Below are positions 49,786 to 60,849 of a DNA stretch of 64,000 nucleotides, in pieces. The DNA is taken from the NCBI GenBank assembly GCA_015852425.1, contig JAAAIG010000038.1, positions 1 to 64,000 on the forward strand. The letters run 5' to 3'. Under the pieces are notes generated by a model. It ran no database searches and was not told the origin of the DNA. It saw nothing but the letters and a program-made list of their open reading frames with translations. Each line of letters starts with the position of its first letter. Within the stretch, counting starts at the first letter, position 1. A program made the position numbers and the translations under genes. Source of the DNA: Gryganskiella cystojenkinii (taxonomy: Eukaryota; Mortierellomycota; Mortierellomycetes; Mortierellales; Mortierellaceae).

Positions 49786-50697
49786 TGTAGTAGTCCTGTT
49801 GTTCTGGTGGATGGAGTGTTTATGTTGGCGATGTGCAAAGATCGATACAAGAAACTAAAGATAATAGAGTTCAGAGAAGAAGGAAACGACGATCCTAAAA
49901 ATTGGAGAAAAAGTGAGGAAAAGAAGACGTGAAAGGCGACAAGAAACAGAGTTAAGCATACAGGGTGGAAGCGAGTAGCAGGGGGATTGACGGATTGACC
50001 ATATTCAGGAGAAGAATCACCCTTAAAAATATAGGACGTGAGAAAACGAAAGGGATACAGGTAACATCGAAATGGTGCAGGTTGAATTCTTTTTGGCGCG
50101 CTATGAACTACTCCTTGTGAACAAAATGCCAATTCGAAGGCGCTAACTTAGAGTAGGTTAAGAATGAAAGATAAAGGGGGAAGACGAACACTGGTTATTT
50201 TAAAGGGGGGTTCCTCTTGGACGACGAAGGAGGGAGTTTCCAACTGAAAAACGCACTTGATTTCAGGGCTTCTTTGGGGGGAGATCGAATTCGTTCACAA
50301 AGGGAAGCGAGCACTACAGTAGCTCGGGAGGGTGCGTGGTCGACATGACATTTCAGTGCTGTCGAGAATCGAAATGTTTTTGATTCTTTTATCGACATAA
50401 AATGACAAGAGTGGAAAGGATATCTGAGGGTGGATCGATCATACCTCGTCTTTTTTTTATTTCAATTGGATGATGGGAAGGAACAAAGAGACAGACGAAG
50501 ATGTGTCATTTTTATTGGCGATTGATGATCTTATGGTGATGATGGGTATCGTTTAATCAATTGGATGGCCAAGTGCCAGGCAAGACCTTCAGGTTCTTTC
50601 TTTTTTCTTTTCTCTCTCGAGTGCGCGCGTTTGTGGTTTAGTTTATAAGCGCTTGAACACTAGGATCGTTTTGAGGTGGCAGTTTCTTATTTTGTTC
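49786..50697. other. Intergenic between secreted paralogues
   Basis: This 0.9 kb holds the promoter of copy A (minus strand) and the 3' end of copy B. No gene is seen; open frames lack motifs. Confidence 0.6.
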
Positions 50698-51890
50698 CTA
50701 CTCCTCTCCGGTCAGCTCCCCCTCGAGATCATCGGCGGCGGCAGCGGGATCAGTCGCGACTCGAACACAGGCCTCCAAAGCATTCGAGATACCGGTGATC
50801 ATACCCAACTCGGTACGAGCATAGGTTTTGTACTTCTCATCCAAATTTGGGATGTTTAACAACGCATCACGGTATTCCCTAGTCAGTTCCCCAGTAAAGA
50901 TCGACTGGGCCGTCAAAAGTTTACTGTTCTGGGTCGAAATCGCGTTCCGGCTCGCGTCCAGGATGGCGCGTGTACCGACCAGGACCCTTCTCAAGTCCTC
51001 GGATTCAGTTGTCGTCAGGGGAAGGTTCACGGAGGCATCTGCGACTAGGATTCGATAGAAATCCGCGATCTGATCACAGTAGTTCGGTGTAACTTCGACC
51101 TTGGGATTATTCTCGACACAATGAGCCACGGTTATGACGATAGGGTCGAAATCCTGAATAGCGTTCAAGATCGGATTGAAATCCGTGACCGACGGGACAA
51201 AGGGAATGGCACTGATGGTCATCTTCAAGGCATCGAAAGCATAGTCGACAGGTAGAATCAAGCTTCTGAGCTCCCCGGTTGTTATGGAATCGGACATGAG
51301 TGCCTCAACGAGACTGGTGACCGCGTTGGCCATGAACTTGAACGTGATACCGATGACCGGGGTCGTGGACGCGGTTTCAGACATACGGATCAAAGAGTTC
51401 ATCAGAGCCGTCAGGGCATCCTTGACACCATCACAGTCCAAAGTCTGAGCATTGAATCCGGCGTCATCTTTGGGCTCGGTCATGGACACGATTAGCTTGC
51501 TTCGGAATGCAAACTCGGAGGTGAACTCCTGGAGCTCGTCGGTCTTGATCGCCAACTCTTCGGGGGTGATGTCCTCAGCCCAAGAATAAAAGTTTTGTGG
51601 TCCAACGCTGTCAAATGCAGCTGTCCAAAGTTAAGAGGGAAAAAAGAACAGCCCAGAAAATGAACACGGAGGAGATAACATGTTGTTGGTTAGGCGACTG
51701 CTCCTTTTTTCGTCCTTCGTGCAGCAATCTGCTTTCTCTCTGAGATTGTCCAAACGCTGTGGCAATGTTTTACGACAGAGACAGAGTGTGTGCGCGCTCT
51801 CTGGCTCTATCCTTTACCTTGCCCTGGAACTGACTGGGCTGCAACACAAGCGACGGCGGCGACGCAAAGAGAGAGCGAGAGGATTCTCAT
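50698..51890 (-). CDS. Secreted helical protein, unknown family (tandem copy B)
   Basis: Two exons fit, read from high to low: 51890-51818 and 51620-50698, giving 331 aa. As in copy A, the first exon encodes a signal peptide (MRILSLSLCVAAVACVAA) and the intron falls in phase 1 just after it. The mature chain is helical with conserved cysteines LDC, AHC, NYC and EAC. A C-terminal YRDALL...GISNALEACVRVATDP block is clearly homologous to copy A. It lacks the Pro-Ile tract and the long acidic repeats but also ends in acidic residues. The shared gene structure shows tandem duplication. Function is unknown; secretion is inferred from the signal peptide and the lack of membrane helices. Confidence 0.77.
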
Positions 51891-52327
51891 TGTAGAAAAC
51901 TGATTGTGAGGATGGAGTGCGGAGAGTCTGAAGAGTGCGAGCGAGGATGGCAGCAGCAGCAGAGTGGATATTGGGTTCTGTTGTGGGCAAAGAAGTAAGA
52001 GTATGAAGAAGAGTGAGGAGGAGGGGTGGTGGAGGACGAAAGGAAACTCAACCCCCCTATTCCAAACAAAGCAAAATAAAACAAAAGAAAGGGGTGGGCA
52101 CATCCATTGTTGGTCAAGGAGAAATGAAAGAATGAGTTGCCACCAATATTAAAAAAGCAGTCGCTCGTATGCAAAGCCACTCTTTTTTTTGGAGGAAAAA
52201 GGTGAGATTGTCTCTTCCTTCTACGTGCCTTTTTTCCCAATCGTTCGCCTTTTGATTGCAACATATTTCTCTCTTTCAGATAATCAAATCTCTTCCCAGT
52301 AAAAAAAAGAAGAATTAAAAAAAAACG
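51891..52327. promoter_or_regulatory. Divergent promoter, secreted copy B and F-box gene
   Basis: The two ATGs are 437 bp apart and face outward. The strand facing the secreted gene has a pyrimidine-rich leader, and the F-box side is A-rich just before its ATG. No gene is seen between them. Confidence 0.5.
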
Positions 52328-53547
52328 ATGACCAACAAGAACAAGACCTTTGACATCTTGACAGAGGACCTGATCGAGATTCTCGCATCCTACCTCGAGC
52401 CGCTCGACATGCTGAATCTCGGTGCCACATGCAAACATCTTTACAAATCCATCAACCGTCCAGAGATTTGGGAACAGTAAGTGTGTCATTTACACTATTT
52501 AGAAACGACCATACAATTGGACAAGAGATACCCCAGTACCAGTATAACGAGAAAAAGATTACTTTGTTCTAACTGCCTTTCTCTGTTAATTTATATCTGT
52601 TCCCTCTTCGGTAACAATGTAGCAAGGCAGTGGACGATTTTGGTGATCGTTTCACAATCACGTCTATCCTGGAGCAAGCCGGACTGGACCTTGAAGGCGA
52701 AAATAAACCCGAACCCTCAGACTGGCGTGCATACTACAAGGAGCGCCACTTGGCTCTGGCCGAAGTGAACAAAGATCCGGACGCGTTGATCGATCAATCA
52801 GAGAAGGCTTACGAACAGGCACAGGAACTGCTAAGATCCTTCCAGACCACGAACGAGGTGGATTCCTTGAGTAAGGCTGCTCAGTTGATGGTCGGTGTCC
52901 TCGGTAAGTAACTTGAAACGCCGGGCAGTGAGAAAGACACAGCAGGAACGTGTAACTGTGAGGATTTTTTTTTTCAAGTATTAATTGCTCTAATTTGAAT
53001 CTTTTCTGAAATAGATAACTTCCCTGGACATGCTGGATGCTACCACCTACTTGGGTTTACATTGTACGTTATCAATGAACTGGAGGATGCACTTTCATTA
53101 CTTGAGATCGGCAGCATGGTGGACCCCAATTATGAGCCCATCAGCGAGTTGACCCAGGAGATCCAGAACCTCTTGGATGGATACGGTTCCTCTATGACCG
53201 ACGGCGCTCCTTTGCTCGAAAACTCCAAGGAACTCTCGACTGCCCTCAAGACCGCTCTGACCGCAATCTTCAACAGCTTTGACAAGGACCAGGATGGCGC
53301 GCTCAAACCCTCGGAACTCTCGGATTTCGTCTTTGCCACGAACGGATCTCGTCCTCCTCAGGCGTTCTTGACCCAGATGGGAATTCAATTTGGTAAGAAT
53401 GCCAAGGGCTATTTGACTCTCGAAGGTTTTTTCAACTTTTTCTTGGAGCAAACTCTGGAGGATCCTATTGAGACGAGACGAGATCTTGAAAAGCATGGAT
53501 GGGATGGTGATCGTTTGATCCCTGTCGAAGTCGCCAAGATCGCTTAG
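52328..53547 (+). CDS. F-box protein with EF-hand domain
   Basis: Three exons fit: 52328-52476, 52623-52903 and 53015-53547, giving 320 aa. An F-box (about 8-50) is seen as DILTEDLIEILASYLEPLDMLNLGATCKHLY...WEH, the element that docks SKP1 in SCF ubiquitin ligases. The middle (about 55-180) is helical and includes a TPR-like hairpin (GCYHLLGFTLYVINELEDALSLLEIGSMVDP). The C-terminal part carries a canonical EF-hand loop, DKDQDGALKPSE (about 235-246), with the expected Asp at loop positions 1, 3 and 5 and Glu at 12. A second, degenerate EF-hand (GKNAKGYLTLEG) follows. A calcium-responsive SCF substrate receptor is an inference; substrate unknown. Stop-proximal AATAAA occurs at 53550-53555. Confidence 0.82.
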
Positions 53548-53724
53548 GAAATAAAATAAAAACAAAAGCATAGATATCAATTTTTGCGAAAGAAAAAAAA
53601 CTAGTGTATTGTACAGCCCATAGAAAAAGGTAGTCGTTTGCTAAAAAAATAGGGAATCGAATGCGAGGAATCCTGGTGGGGGTAGAGCAAGTGGACAGGG
53701 ATTATCCGGTCCAGCCAAGTGCTT

Positions 53725-53742
53725 TGTGTGTGTGTGTGTGTG
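53725..53742. repeat. (TG)9 microsatellite
   Basis: Nine TG units in the convergent gap between the F-box gene and YAF9. Confidence 0.85.
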
Positions 53743-53794
53743 AGTATGTGTAGGTGTCTTGTTATCGTTCGTTCAAGTGTTGACTCGTGAGTGT

Positions 53795-54726
53795 TTACTT
53801 GGCAGCCAATTCAGCCTCGAGTCGCTTGATCTTTTCCCGATGCCGTACGATATCCTGACCCGTGATTTTAAGAGCCTTGTCCAGACGCTCAACTTCTTCC
53901 TGTTCTGCTTGAAGACTGAACTGGTGGTTGGGTGTCTTCTTCAAAGGAATGTTGGAGGATGTGTTCTCTTGAAGCAAGCTGTAAAACGTATCGATAGGCT
54001 CATTGAACACCTAAAAAACAAGCGACATTTTGAGTGAGTTTCCTGCTTCATATCTCGAGGGCAGTGTCGATATAAATGAGTTTTCAGACAGTAGCATTCT
54101 TACAATCTCCTCGTAATTGTAGCTGGTGACAGGTTTTTGCTTCGGCCAGGGGTTTCCGAGACCATCTTCCTCGTAGGGGTGCAATTTGAGATGGTGGTAA
54201 AGCGTCAAGGGCTTTTCGCCACTGACAGGATTGAAATGGATCTTGATGATGATATCAAACTCGCCCCATCCTGTCTCTGTGACCTCGAAAGGAGGCTTTT
54301 CGATCACTGTAATGAAAAGTAGAGCAAAGCTGTTAGCGATAACTTGCATTGAATCATTGCTTGCTTTTTGATTCTTTGGTGGCGGAGCAAATGATTTCCT
54401 GGGGGGTTATTTTACCTCTGTTGGGGTTCTCATAAGTGTCGTGAAGCTTGAAGGCGACCTTGCGAATGAGGTAAGTGATATCCTCATTGTTGATGCCCCT
54501 GACAGAGATAGTCCAGCGATGTGTATGGTCCGAGTCGTTGACTTTTTTTCCCGAGAGGGGTGTGGCAGAGTTTCCGTAAATGATGGGTCTCGAAACAGAG
54601 ATGCCCTTTTTGTTTTGAACAAAAGATTTGTTTAGTTTCTTGTTGATTTTGTCACAGAGTCCTGGTGTTTCCGGTCAGAAATGACTGATCCTTTGATGGT
54701 ACCTTCATGCGCTTGATAGATGTCAT
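53795..54726 (-). CDS. YAF9: YEATS-domain protein Yaf9/GAS41
   Basis: Yaf9 is a histone-acyl-lysine reader shared by the SWR1 remodeller and NuA4 acetyltransferase. Four exons fit, read from high to low: 54726-54703, 54605-54416, 54306-54104 and 54010-53795, giving 210 aa. The first exon encodes only eight residues (MTSIKRMK), and its join to [14 protein letters not shown] restores the normal Yaf9 start. That acceptor (AAAAAG before 54605) is weak but gives the expected protein. The YEATS fold shows [24 protein letters not shown] and [21 protein letters not shown], with the Trp and Phe of the acyl-lysine pocket present. The C-terminus is a coiled coil (about 165-210), the usual complex-binding element. 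It is head-to-head with the aldehyde dehydrogenase gene. Confidence 0.93.
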
Positions 54727-54966
54727 GTCTGTTATTCCTGTCCTGTCCTGTCTTGCCTCCTTTGTGTCCTTGGGTTGAATTTGGAGTCTTGGGAAAGAAA
54801 GAGATGTCCAAATGATCAGTTTTGGCATGCAAGATATTCCAATGCACGTGACTTTGGATTAGGGCCGAGCTGGAAGCGTGTGCATGTCCCACTCAAAACC
54901 ATCGTCACCAATTCGTTCCCACACTTTCATTCACTTGCTGTGCTACGCTGTGCTATTGTTGTTGTC
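54727..54966. promoter_or_regulatory. Short divergent promoter, YAF9 and ALDH
   Basis: Only 240 bp separate the two outward-facing ATGs, so both genes must share or overlap control sequence. No TATA box is obvious. An upstream ATG in frame with the ALDH gene exists at 54775, but it would replace the mitochondrial presequence with an unlikely basic segment. Confidence 0.55.
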
Positions 54967-56580
54967 ATGTTTACACGCATAGGTTCTTCTTCTTTTCTTT
55001 CAATTCCCCGTCTCTTCACGCCTCGTTCTGCATTCCCACGCCAACCTCGCCTCTTTAAACCTACCTCGATTGCATCCTACTCTTCAAAGACACACGCCAT
55101 GTTCTCCATCCATTCACCCAAAGGCCCCGTCTCATTCCCACACTTTGTCGGCCCCTTCATCAACGGTGCCTTCCAACCCACCCTCGCTGCGACACCCACG
55201 ACCCGTGCTCTCTTGAACCCCTGCACAGAAGACCTCATCGTCAACGTGAACGAAGCCTCGCCCGAGGATGTCGACAACGCCGTCAAGGCTGCTCAACAGG
55301 CCCTCAAAGGCCCCTGGAAGGATTTCACGGGCAAGAAGCGTCGTAACCTCTTGCTGTCTATCGCGGACACGGTAGAGAAACACATCTCAGAACTGACTGT
55401 CCTCGAAGCTGCCTGTGGCAAGCCTTTTGAGGAGGCTCGTTTTGATATCGAAGAAGTCATCGAGTGCTTCCGTCATTTCGCTGGTTTCGCAGACAAGATT
55501 CATGGATCGAGCTTTGCAACCGAGGAAGATCACAAGTCGTACACGCTCCGCAAACCCGTCGGTGTCTGTGGTCTGATTACCTCCTTCAACTACCCTTTAG
55601 TCCTGGCCGCATGGAAGATTGCCCCTGCTCTGGCCTGCGGAAACACAATCTTGCTCAAGCCTGCTCCCCAGACTCCTCTTTCATCCTTGATGTTGGGAGA
55701 GTTGATCGCCAAGCACACGGATATGCCCCGGGGTGTCTTTAATGTCCTGCCCGGAGGTGAGGCCGTCGGTAGTGCGATCGTGAACCATATGGGTATTCAC
55801 AAGTGTAGTTTTACTGGATCCGGTAACGTTGGTCGCAAGGTCATGGCCGGTGCCGCAACCAGTAACATAAAGTCTGTCACCTTGGAGTTGGGAGGCAAGA
55901 GCCCCTTGATCGTTTTTGCAGATGCGAACCTCGATCAGGCCGTCGAGGATGTCTTTGGTGCCATCTTTTCCAACATGGGTCAGAATTGTTGCGCCGGATC
56001 CCGTCTCTTCCTCCAAAAGGGAATCGAAGAGGATTTCTTGAAAAAGTTGAAGAGTCGAGTCGAGAAAGTCAAGATTGGTAACACGTTGGATCCTGCATTC
56101 GATTTCGGTACCATGGTCGATCGAGTCCAGTTTGAGCGAGTAATGGGGTTCTTTGATAGGGCCAAGAAGGAAGAGAGCAAGTCCAAACTGTTGATCGGGG
56201 GCAAGCGATTCGGCGAAAAGGGGTACTTTGTCGAGCCCACGATCTATTATAACGTAGACGAGACCTCGACTTTGGCTGTCGACGAGATCTTTGGCCCAGT
56301 CCTCTCGGTGATGAAGCCCTTTTCGACGATCGAGGAGGCCCTGGAGAGAGCAAATGCGACTCCGTATGGTTTGGCCTCTGGTGTCTGGACCACGAACCTG
56401 ACCAAGGCTGAAAGATGTATCCAAGAATTGGAGACCGGGGTGACCTGGGTCAATTGTTATAACTTGTGTTCAAGTCACTTGCCCTTTGGGGGTGTCAAAG
56501 AGAGTGGCTTTGGCAAGGATCTGGGAGCCGAGTCCCTGGCCGAGTATTCGACAATCAAGGCCGTCACCATCCGCGTGTAG
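54967..56580 (+). CDS. Aldehyde dehydrogenase, probably mitochondrial
   Basis: This intronless gene encodes 537 aa, about 40 longer than a cytosolic ALDH. It oxidises an aldehyde to the acid with NAD(P)+. The ATG at 54967 gives an Arg/Ser-rich, acid-free N-terminus (MFTRIGSSSFLSIPRLF...) typical of a mitochondrial presequence, and the enzyme core starts near residue 50. Core motifs are TSFNYPLVLAAWKIAPALACGN, LKPAPQTPLS, FTGSGNVGR, the catalytic-Glu motif VTLELGGKSP, the catalytic Cys in GQNCCAGSR and EIFGPVLSVM. The sequence resembles the ALDH9/betaine-aldehyde branch more than ALDH2, so an aminoaldehyde substrate is possible but not shown. Stop is followed by AATAAA at 56601-56606. Confidence 0.93.
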   Translation: MFTRIGSSSFLSIPRLFTPRSAFPRQPRLFKPTSIASYSSKTHAMFSIHSPKGPVSFPHFVGPFINGAFQPTLAATPTTRALLNPCTEDLIVNVNEASPEDVDNAVKAAQQALKGPWKDFTGKKRRNLLLSIADTVEKHISELTVLEAACGKPFEEARFDIEEVIECFRHFAGFADKIHGSSFATEEDHKSYTLRKPVGVCGLITSFNYPLVLAAWKIAPALACGNTILLKPAPQTPLSSLMLGELIAKHTDMPRGVFNVLPGGEAVGSAIVNHMGIHKCSFTGSGNVGRKVMAGAATSNIKSVTLELGGKSPLIVFADANLDQAVEDVFGAIFSNMGQNCCAGSRLFLQKGIEEDFLKKLKSRVEKVKIGNTLDPAFDFGTMVDRVQFERVMGFFDRAKKEESKSKLLIGGKRFGEKGYFVEPTIYYNVDETSTLAVDEIFGPVLSVMKPFSTIEEALERANATPYGLASGVWTTNLTKAERCIQELETGVTWVNCYNLCSSHLPFGGVKESGFGKDLGAESLAEYSTIKAVTIRV

Positions 56581-57243
56581 CCAAGTTAATAGCAATAGCA
56601 AATAAATAGCAACATTCAGAAAGAGAAGAAAAAAACATGTCATTGGATTTGTTGGGCACGCGACCCATTACCAGATCATTCATGAAAGTAAGAAAAGAGA
56701 GACAACTATAGATGCAGGCACAAAAACATTTCTTACGAGAACACACACACATGGGCAACCTCACGACCAGCTCATATGCTCTTTTTTTCTGCAATGCCGC
56801 TTCACTTCACCCTGTTTTCCCTGCATCGTGTCTGTCTGTCAGATCGTCTGTCAAAACCTGACTCTCGTATCTGGGCACAGCAGACAAAGAAAATAAAACG
56901 CATTTTTGTCCTCTCCCCTTTCTCTCATTAATTCGCGATCTACCAGTCAATTTTCCTCCTTTTGTTATTCCCCGTTCATCCTTTTTTTGGATTCCTTCTC
57001 TTCTCACTTTTTCTTTCCTTCCTTCCCTTCCTCCATTCACCTCCTCCTTTCCTTTTTTCGCAACCACTTTATTCTACTCCTCATTTTTCTGAACCAACCT
57101 TTCATCTTAGCTACAACTCTTCACCAATTCCGTAACTATCTCTTTCTCCCACTCTCCCTCCTTCATAATCAGCCTGCGATCGCATAACAGCATCCGGCGA
57201 CAAGCAAGACACACACACACACGCACATACACGCACGCACTAG
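56581..57243. other. Intergenic with pyrimidine tract and AC repeat
   Basis: No gene is seen. It contains the ALDH polyadenylation signal, a C/T-rich tract at about 56910-57170 and an (AC)7 run at 57209-57222 followed by ACGC units, just before the next ATG. Confidence 0.55.
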
Positions 57244-58469
57244 ATGTTGATACTCACTCACCTTCAAAAGGACGACAGTTTGGTGAGTTCTATTAGTGTC
57301 TCTTTTTGACAAGGACACCACCAGAGTAAAAAAAAAAAAAAAAACAATGAAACCAGGTCGGACAGATTCGAATGAGAAAAAGAACTGCCAAGGCGTCCTC
57401 GTGTTTCGCTCCCAATCTGCTGATAGAAATACCCGGCTATCTTTTTTTCTGCCTTATCTATTTCGGAACTAACCTGTGCTTTCACAACTAGGTCCCATTA
57501 CTCCCTTACGCTTCCGGATGTCTCCTCGCCAGTGTCTTGTTGACGATCTCTGGGATCGCGGAAACACACCCGCAAGCCTTGCAGCTCTCGACTCAACTGA
57601 TCCAGCTCGGTTGGCTGCTCTTACAGATCCAGGGGGTCATGTTGGTCTGGCGGTTTGGCACTCGAGGCCAAGCCATGGCATTATTCAAGGTCTGGTTGGT
57701 CTCAGTGCAGTTGTTAGATGTCCATCGGCGGTATCTAGTGATGTTCATCGCCGGCTTGAACCTGAACAGTGCTGCGGTGATGGGTCAGCACTCTGCATCG
57801 TCAACATTGTCATCGGTATGGGGATCAGCACAAGTTGTCGCCTCTGATGGATCAGACTTCAGCTGGATCAAAAGCAGTAGCAGCGGTCTTAATGGACGAA
57901 CGAGCAGAGATCTGGGCTTGACAGCAGCGACAACAGGATACCCTAATCTAATCCAAGAGGCTGGACCCTCGAGTGTATTGGGATCAATCCGAGCTTATTA
58001 CACAGCCATGGTCTGCAGCGCGGTTCCTGGACTATGCACCAACAGTTCTCCCTGCACGTCTTTGATCTTTGGAGGATCATCATCGTCGTCCTCAGTGTCA
58101 AATTCGAATGTCTTCGATCACGATCCAGAAGCCATGACAGTGGGCACAGCAGGGATGCAAGAGATGGAGTACCAAGTTGTCTTTGAAATCCTGGCTGGGC
58201 TCGGGATGAGTGCGTTGATGGTCGCAGTCTGGTTGTGGATGACGGCTCTGCAGGCAGGGTCAGCTCATCCAACCTCCTTAAACCAGATGCCACCGTCGAG
58301 TTTGCAAAGTCGGATCCATCGAACAGTCAAGACGATCCAGAATAAAGCTCACTGCTGGAGAGTGCTCCTGGAAGACGCTGTGGATTTGGTCCTGGAACAA
58401 GTGACCAAGGTCCATCACGGAAGAGCCGTGGAAGAAACAAAAGAGAAAAAAAGAGCCATCGTAGGCTAA
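57244..58469 (+). CDS. Multi-pass membrane protein, unknown
   Basis: Two exons fit: 57244-57282 and 57492-58469, giving 338 aa. The first exon encodes MLILTHLQKDDSL; GTGAGT is the donor and a GAACTAAC branch site lies before the acceptor. Hydrophobic segments suggest four membrane spans: about 16-35, 45-65, 75-100 and a strong one near 260-282 (VFEILAGLGMSALMVAVWLW). Between the third and fourth lies a Ser/Gly-rich loop with two cysteines (CSAVPGLC) and an NSSPC sequon, probably facing outward. The C-terminal about 60 residues are polar and helical. No family is recognised. Confidence 0.65.
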
Positions 58470-58716
58470 GTTGAGGCCATGGAGATCTGGAACCGATTAA
58501 AGCGTCTTGATTTTTGCGGTCGAGCCATTTCTCCTCTCTTTGAGCCTAAGCTAAAAAAGACCGTCACGAATAAAAAAAAGTTTCCTTTCTGCACTCGAAC
58601 CAAAAAAAAAAAAAGGGTCTTTGCTTCTTCTCTCTTATCTTCTATCCTTTCTCCACAACCATCTCATTCCCTTACAACAGCTCTCCCTGTATATATTTCC
58701 AGACACTCTCAAAATA

Positions 58717-60556
58717 ATGGACATGGATGTCGACAACATGGATACTGCGTTCCTAAAAAGCTGGAGTGAAGTCCTCCGTCGGACCGATCCACTTCTCTGG
58801 AGTCTGGCCATGGATTCGCAACCGCTCTCCGGCCCAGTCTCTTCCTCAGTATCATCTGCACCCTTCAACTGCAATGCAATCCACAGTCAAGCACTCTTTC
58901 CCTCAGATTTCGATCATCAACTCTTACCCACACAGTCGAAGCTCTTGACCTCTTCTTATCCTGGATCACATTCTCACTCTCATGCAAAAGGATCGATAGC
59001 GCCCCAAGCGCTGGGGATCAGCAACAGCAAATTTTGTCAATCGCTCCTTGACCCTAATCCCTCTCATGCACTGGACTGGCTCAAGTGCTTGATCCTCACC
59101 CGGCATGGGGACGAGGACGACTCTTCCGGGACCCAGATGGATCATCGTCAAAGAAGCCACAACCACGAGGTGACGAGATCCCGATTGGGTGCATTGAGTG
59201 CGACAACAACAAAAAATCAACCACAAGACTTTGGGCCAGTAGGGCAAGGTAGGGGGAAAGACAAAATGTTAAACACGAAAAACACCTTTCCTCACATTCA
59301 CATTCCCACCGCTTTCTGCGAGTTTCCCGTCGGAACCCTTCGCTTTGGAGAAGAGCATCTCTACTCTCTACTTTTCGTTTCTTTTCTTTTCTTTTCTTTT
59401 CTTTTCTTTTCTTTTCTTTTCTTTTCTTTTCTTCGTTTCTCCGATACCACCATGGAAGATGGAATCGGGCTGGCGATAAGATAAGCAATTTTCTAACTAC
59501 TTTTTGCTTTTGTATTTTGTGCTTTCAACAGCTATCGCAAGGAGAACTCGAACAGTGCACGCAAGTCAAAGTGCATCTACAAACGAGTTTTCGACTGGAT
59601 CGTCTTCTTCTACTACAACAACAGCAACGACAGCAGGGTCAGGCATTGTGGGCGCGGGATCTCGTCCTCAAGTATTGTCAGGGAACAACGTCTCTCACCA
59701 TGCTGAATCGGCAGGTGCAGGATTTGGCTCTGAAAACCATACTCTTTCAACATCACAGTCAGGCCACCGTCATGCCTCTGCTGCCGCTGTTGTGACTGTA
59801 GCTATTGTGTCACCTGCGGTTTCGGATTCTGCTTTAGCGTCCACAACAATGCCTTCGGATATGGTCGGATCCGAGTCTATGCATCATGCTATGAAATCGT
59901 CCTCGGATCTGAATCCAGTGGCGCCACCACTTCCGATGACCTCGACTTCGGGATCCATAAGCAGCAATAACGCAACCCCAGCGTCCAACTCTTCACTACC
60001 CTCCACTTCTTCACCTTCTCCTTCTACTTCTACTTCTTCTTCTTCTCCCTCCTCTTCCACCTCGCCTACCAAAACGACAAACCCCACTCCTTCGTCCATT
60101 CTGTCCTCGACGTCCGACAAAACGACAATTATCCTCTCACAACTCACGCTGGAAAAAATTGGTCAAGCGGTTCAGAACGGCATGATCTACTCTAAGGATG
60201 CGACCATGGCTTTTTTTTACCGGACTTTTTCACCAACGTATCGGGTCAGCCAAATGTATATTGATTCCTGGACGAACGGCCAACAACGTCGAGGGATCGA
60301 GCGGATGCAGAAATCGGTAGTGAATGGGAATGCATTCGCGTTGGTCAAGGGTGCGACAACTCACATGAAGGATGTTTGGAATCAGGTCAAGGCCGCTTAT
60401 AAGGTCAAGGCTGCGAATGCCAAAAGGGAAGCAGCTCGTATTCAGGCTGCAAAGGAGGCCAAGACGAACACCGCTGCCACTGCCGCTAAAAAAGATCAGA
60501 AAACTATGAAGGATGGCGCCAAGAATGCCGGTGGTTCGGAGAAGAAGCCAGAGTAA
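58717..60556 (+). CDS. Ser/Thr-rich protein of unknown function
   Basis: Two exons fit: 58717-59248 and 59532-60556, giving 518 aa. The intron (283 bp) holds a CTTTT microsatellite. The N-terminal half is polar and His/Ser-rich with no clear fold. The middle (about 180-365) is a Ser/Thr/Pro low-complexity region with a short hydrophobic patch (AAAVVTVAIVSPAV). From about 375 a conserved-looking helical part (LTLEKIGQAVQNGMIYSKDA) leads into a Lys/Ala-rich basic tail ending AGGSEKKPE. No family is recognised. A TATATATT element 25-30 bp before the ATG may be the TATA box. The ATG chosen starts MDMDVDNMD; upstream frame is pyrimidine leader. Confidence 0.65.
59381..59433 (+). repeat. (CTTTT)n microsatellite in intron
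   Basis: About ten perfect CTTTT units within the intron of the Ser/Thr-rich gene. It forms a long polypyrimidine tract about 100 bp before the acceptor at 59531. Confidence 0.92.
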
Positions 60557-60849
60557 TGAACTAAACTGCTATCGAACAACCACCTCCAACCGACACTCCG
60601 ACACCCTCTCATCTCTTATGCACTGCTGCTTTTTCCCTTAGAAACTCTAGAATAGACTATACTCCTCTCAAAAAATCAAGAGAAATGTAAATGCAGCGAA
60701 GTTATTGTACAGAAGCTATCGAGGACATTTATTACGAAAAGAAAAAAAGAAACATTACAAAAATACGCCAATCATTCATAAAGGCGGAGGGTAACCGATT
60801 TCACTTCACAGTTTGTTTTTTTTGACAAACAAAAAAAAAAGGACGCTCC

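Noticed and set aside
54775..54966. Earlier in-frame ATG for the aldehyde dehydrogenase
   Set aside because: It would add 64 residues overlapping the divergent promoter and bury the Arg/Ser-rich presequence; the ATG at 54967 gives a normal mitochondrial leader.
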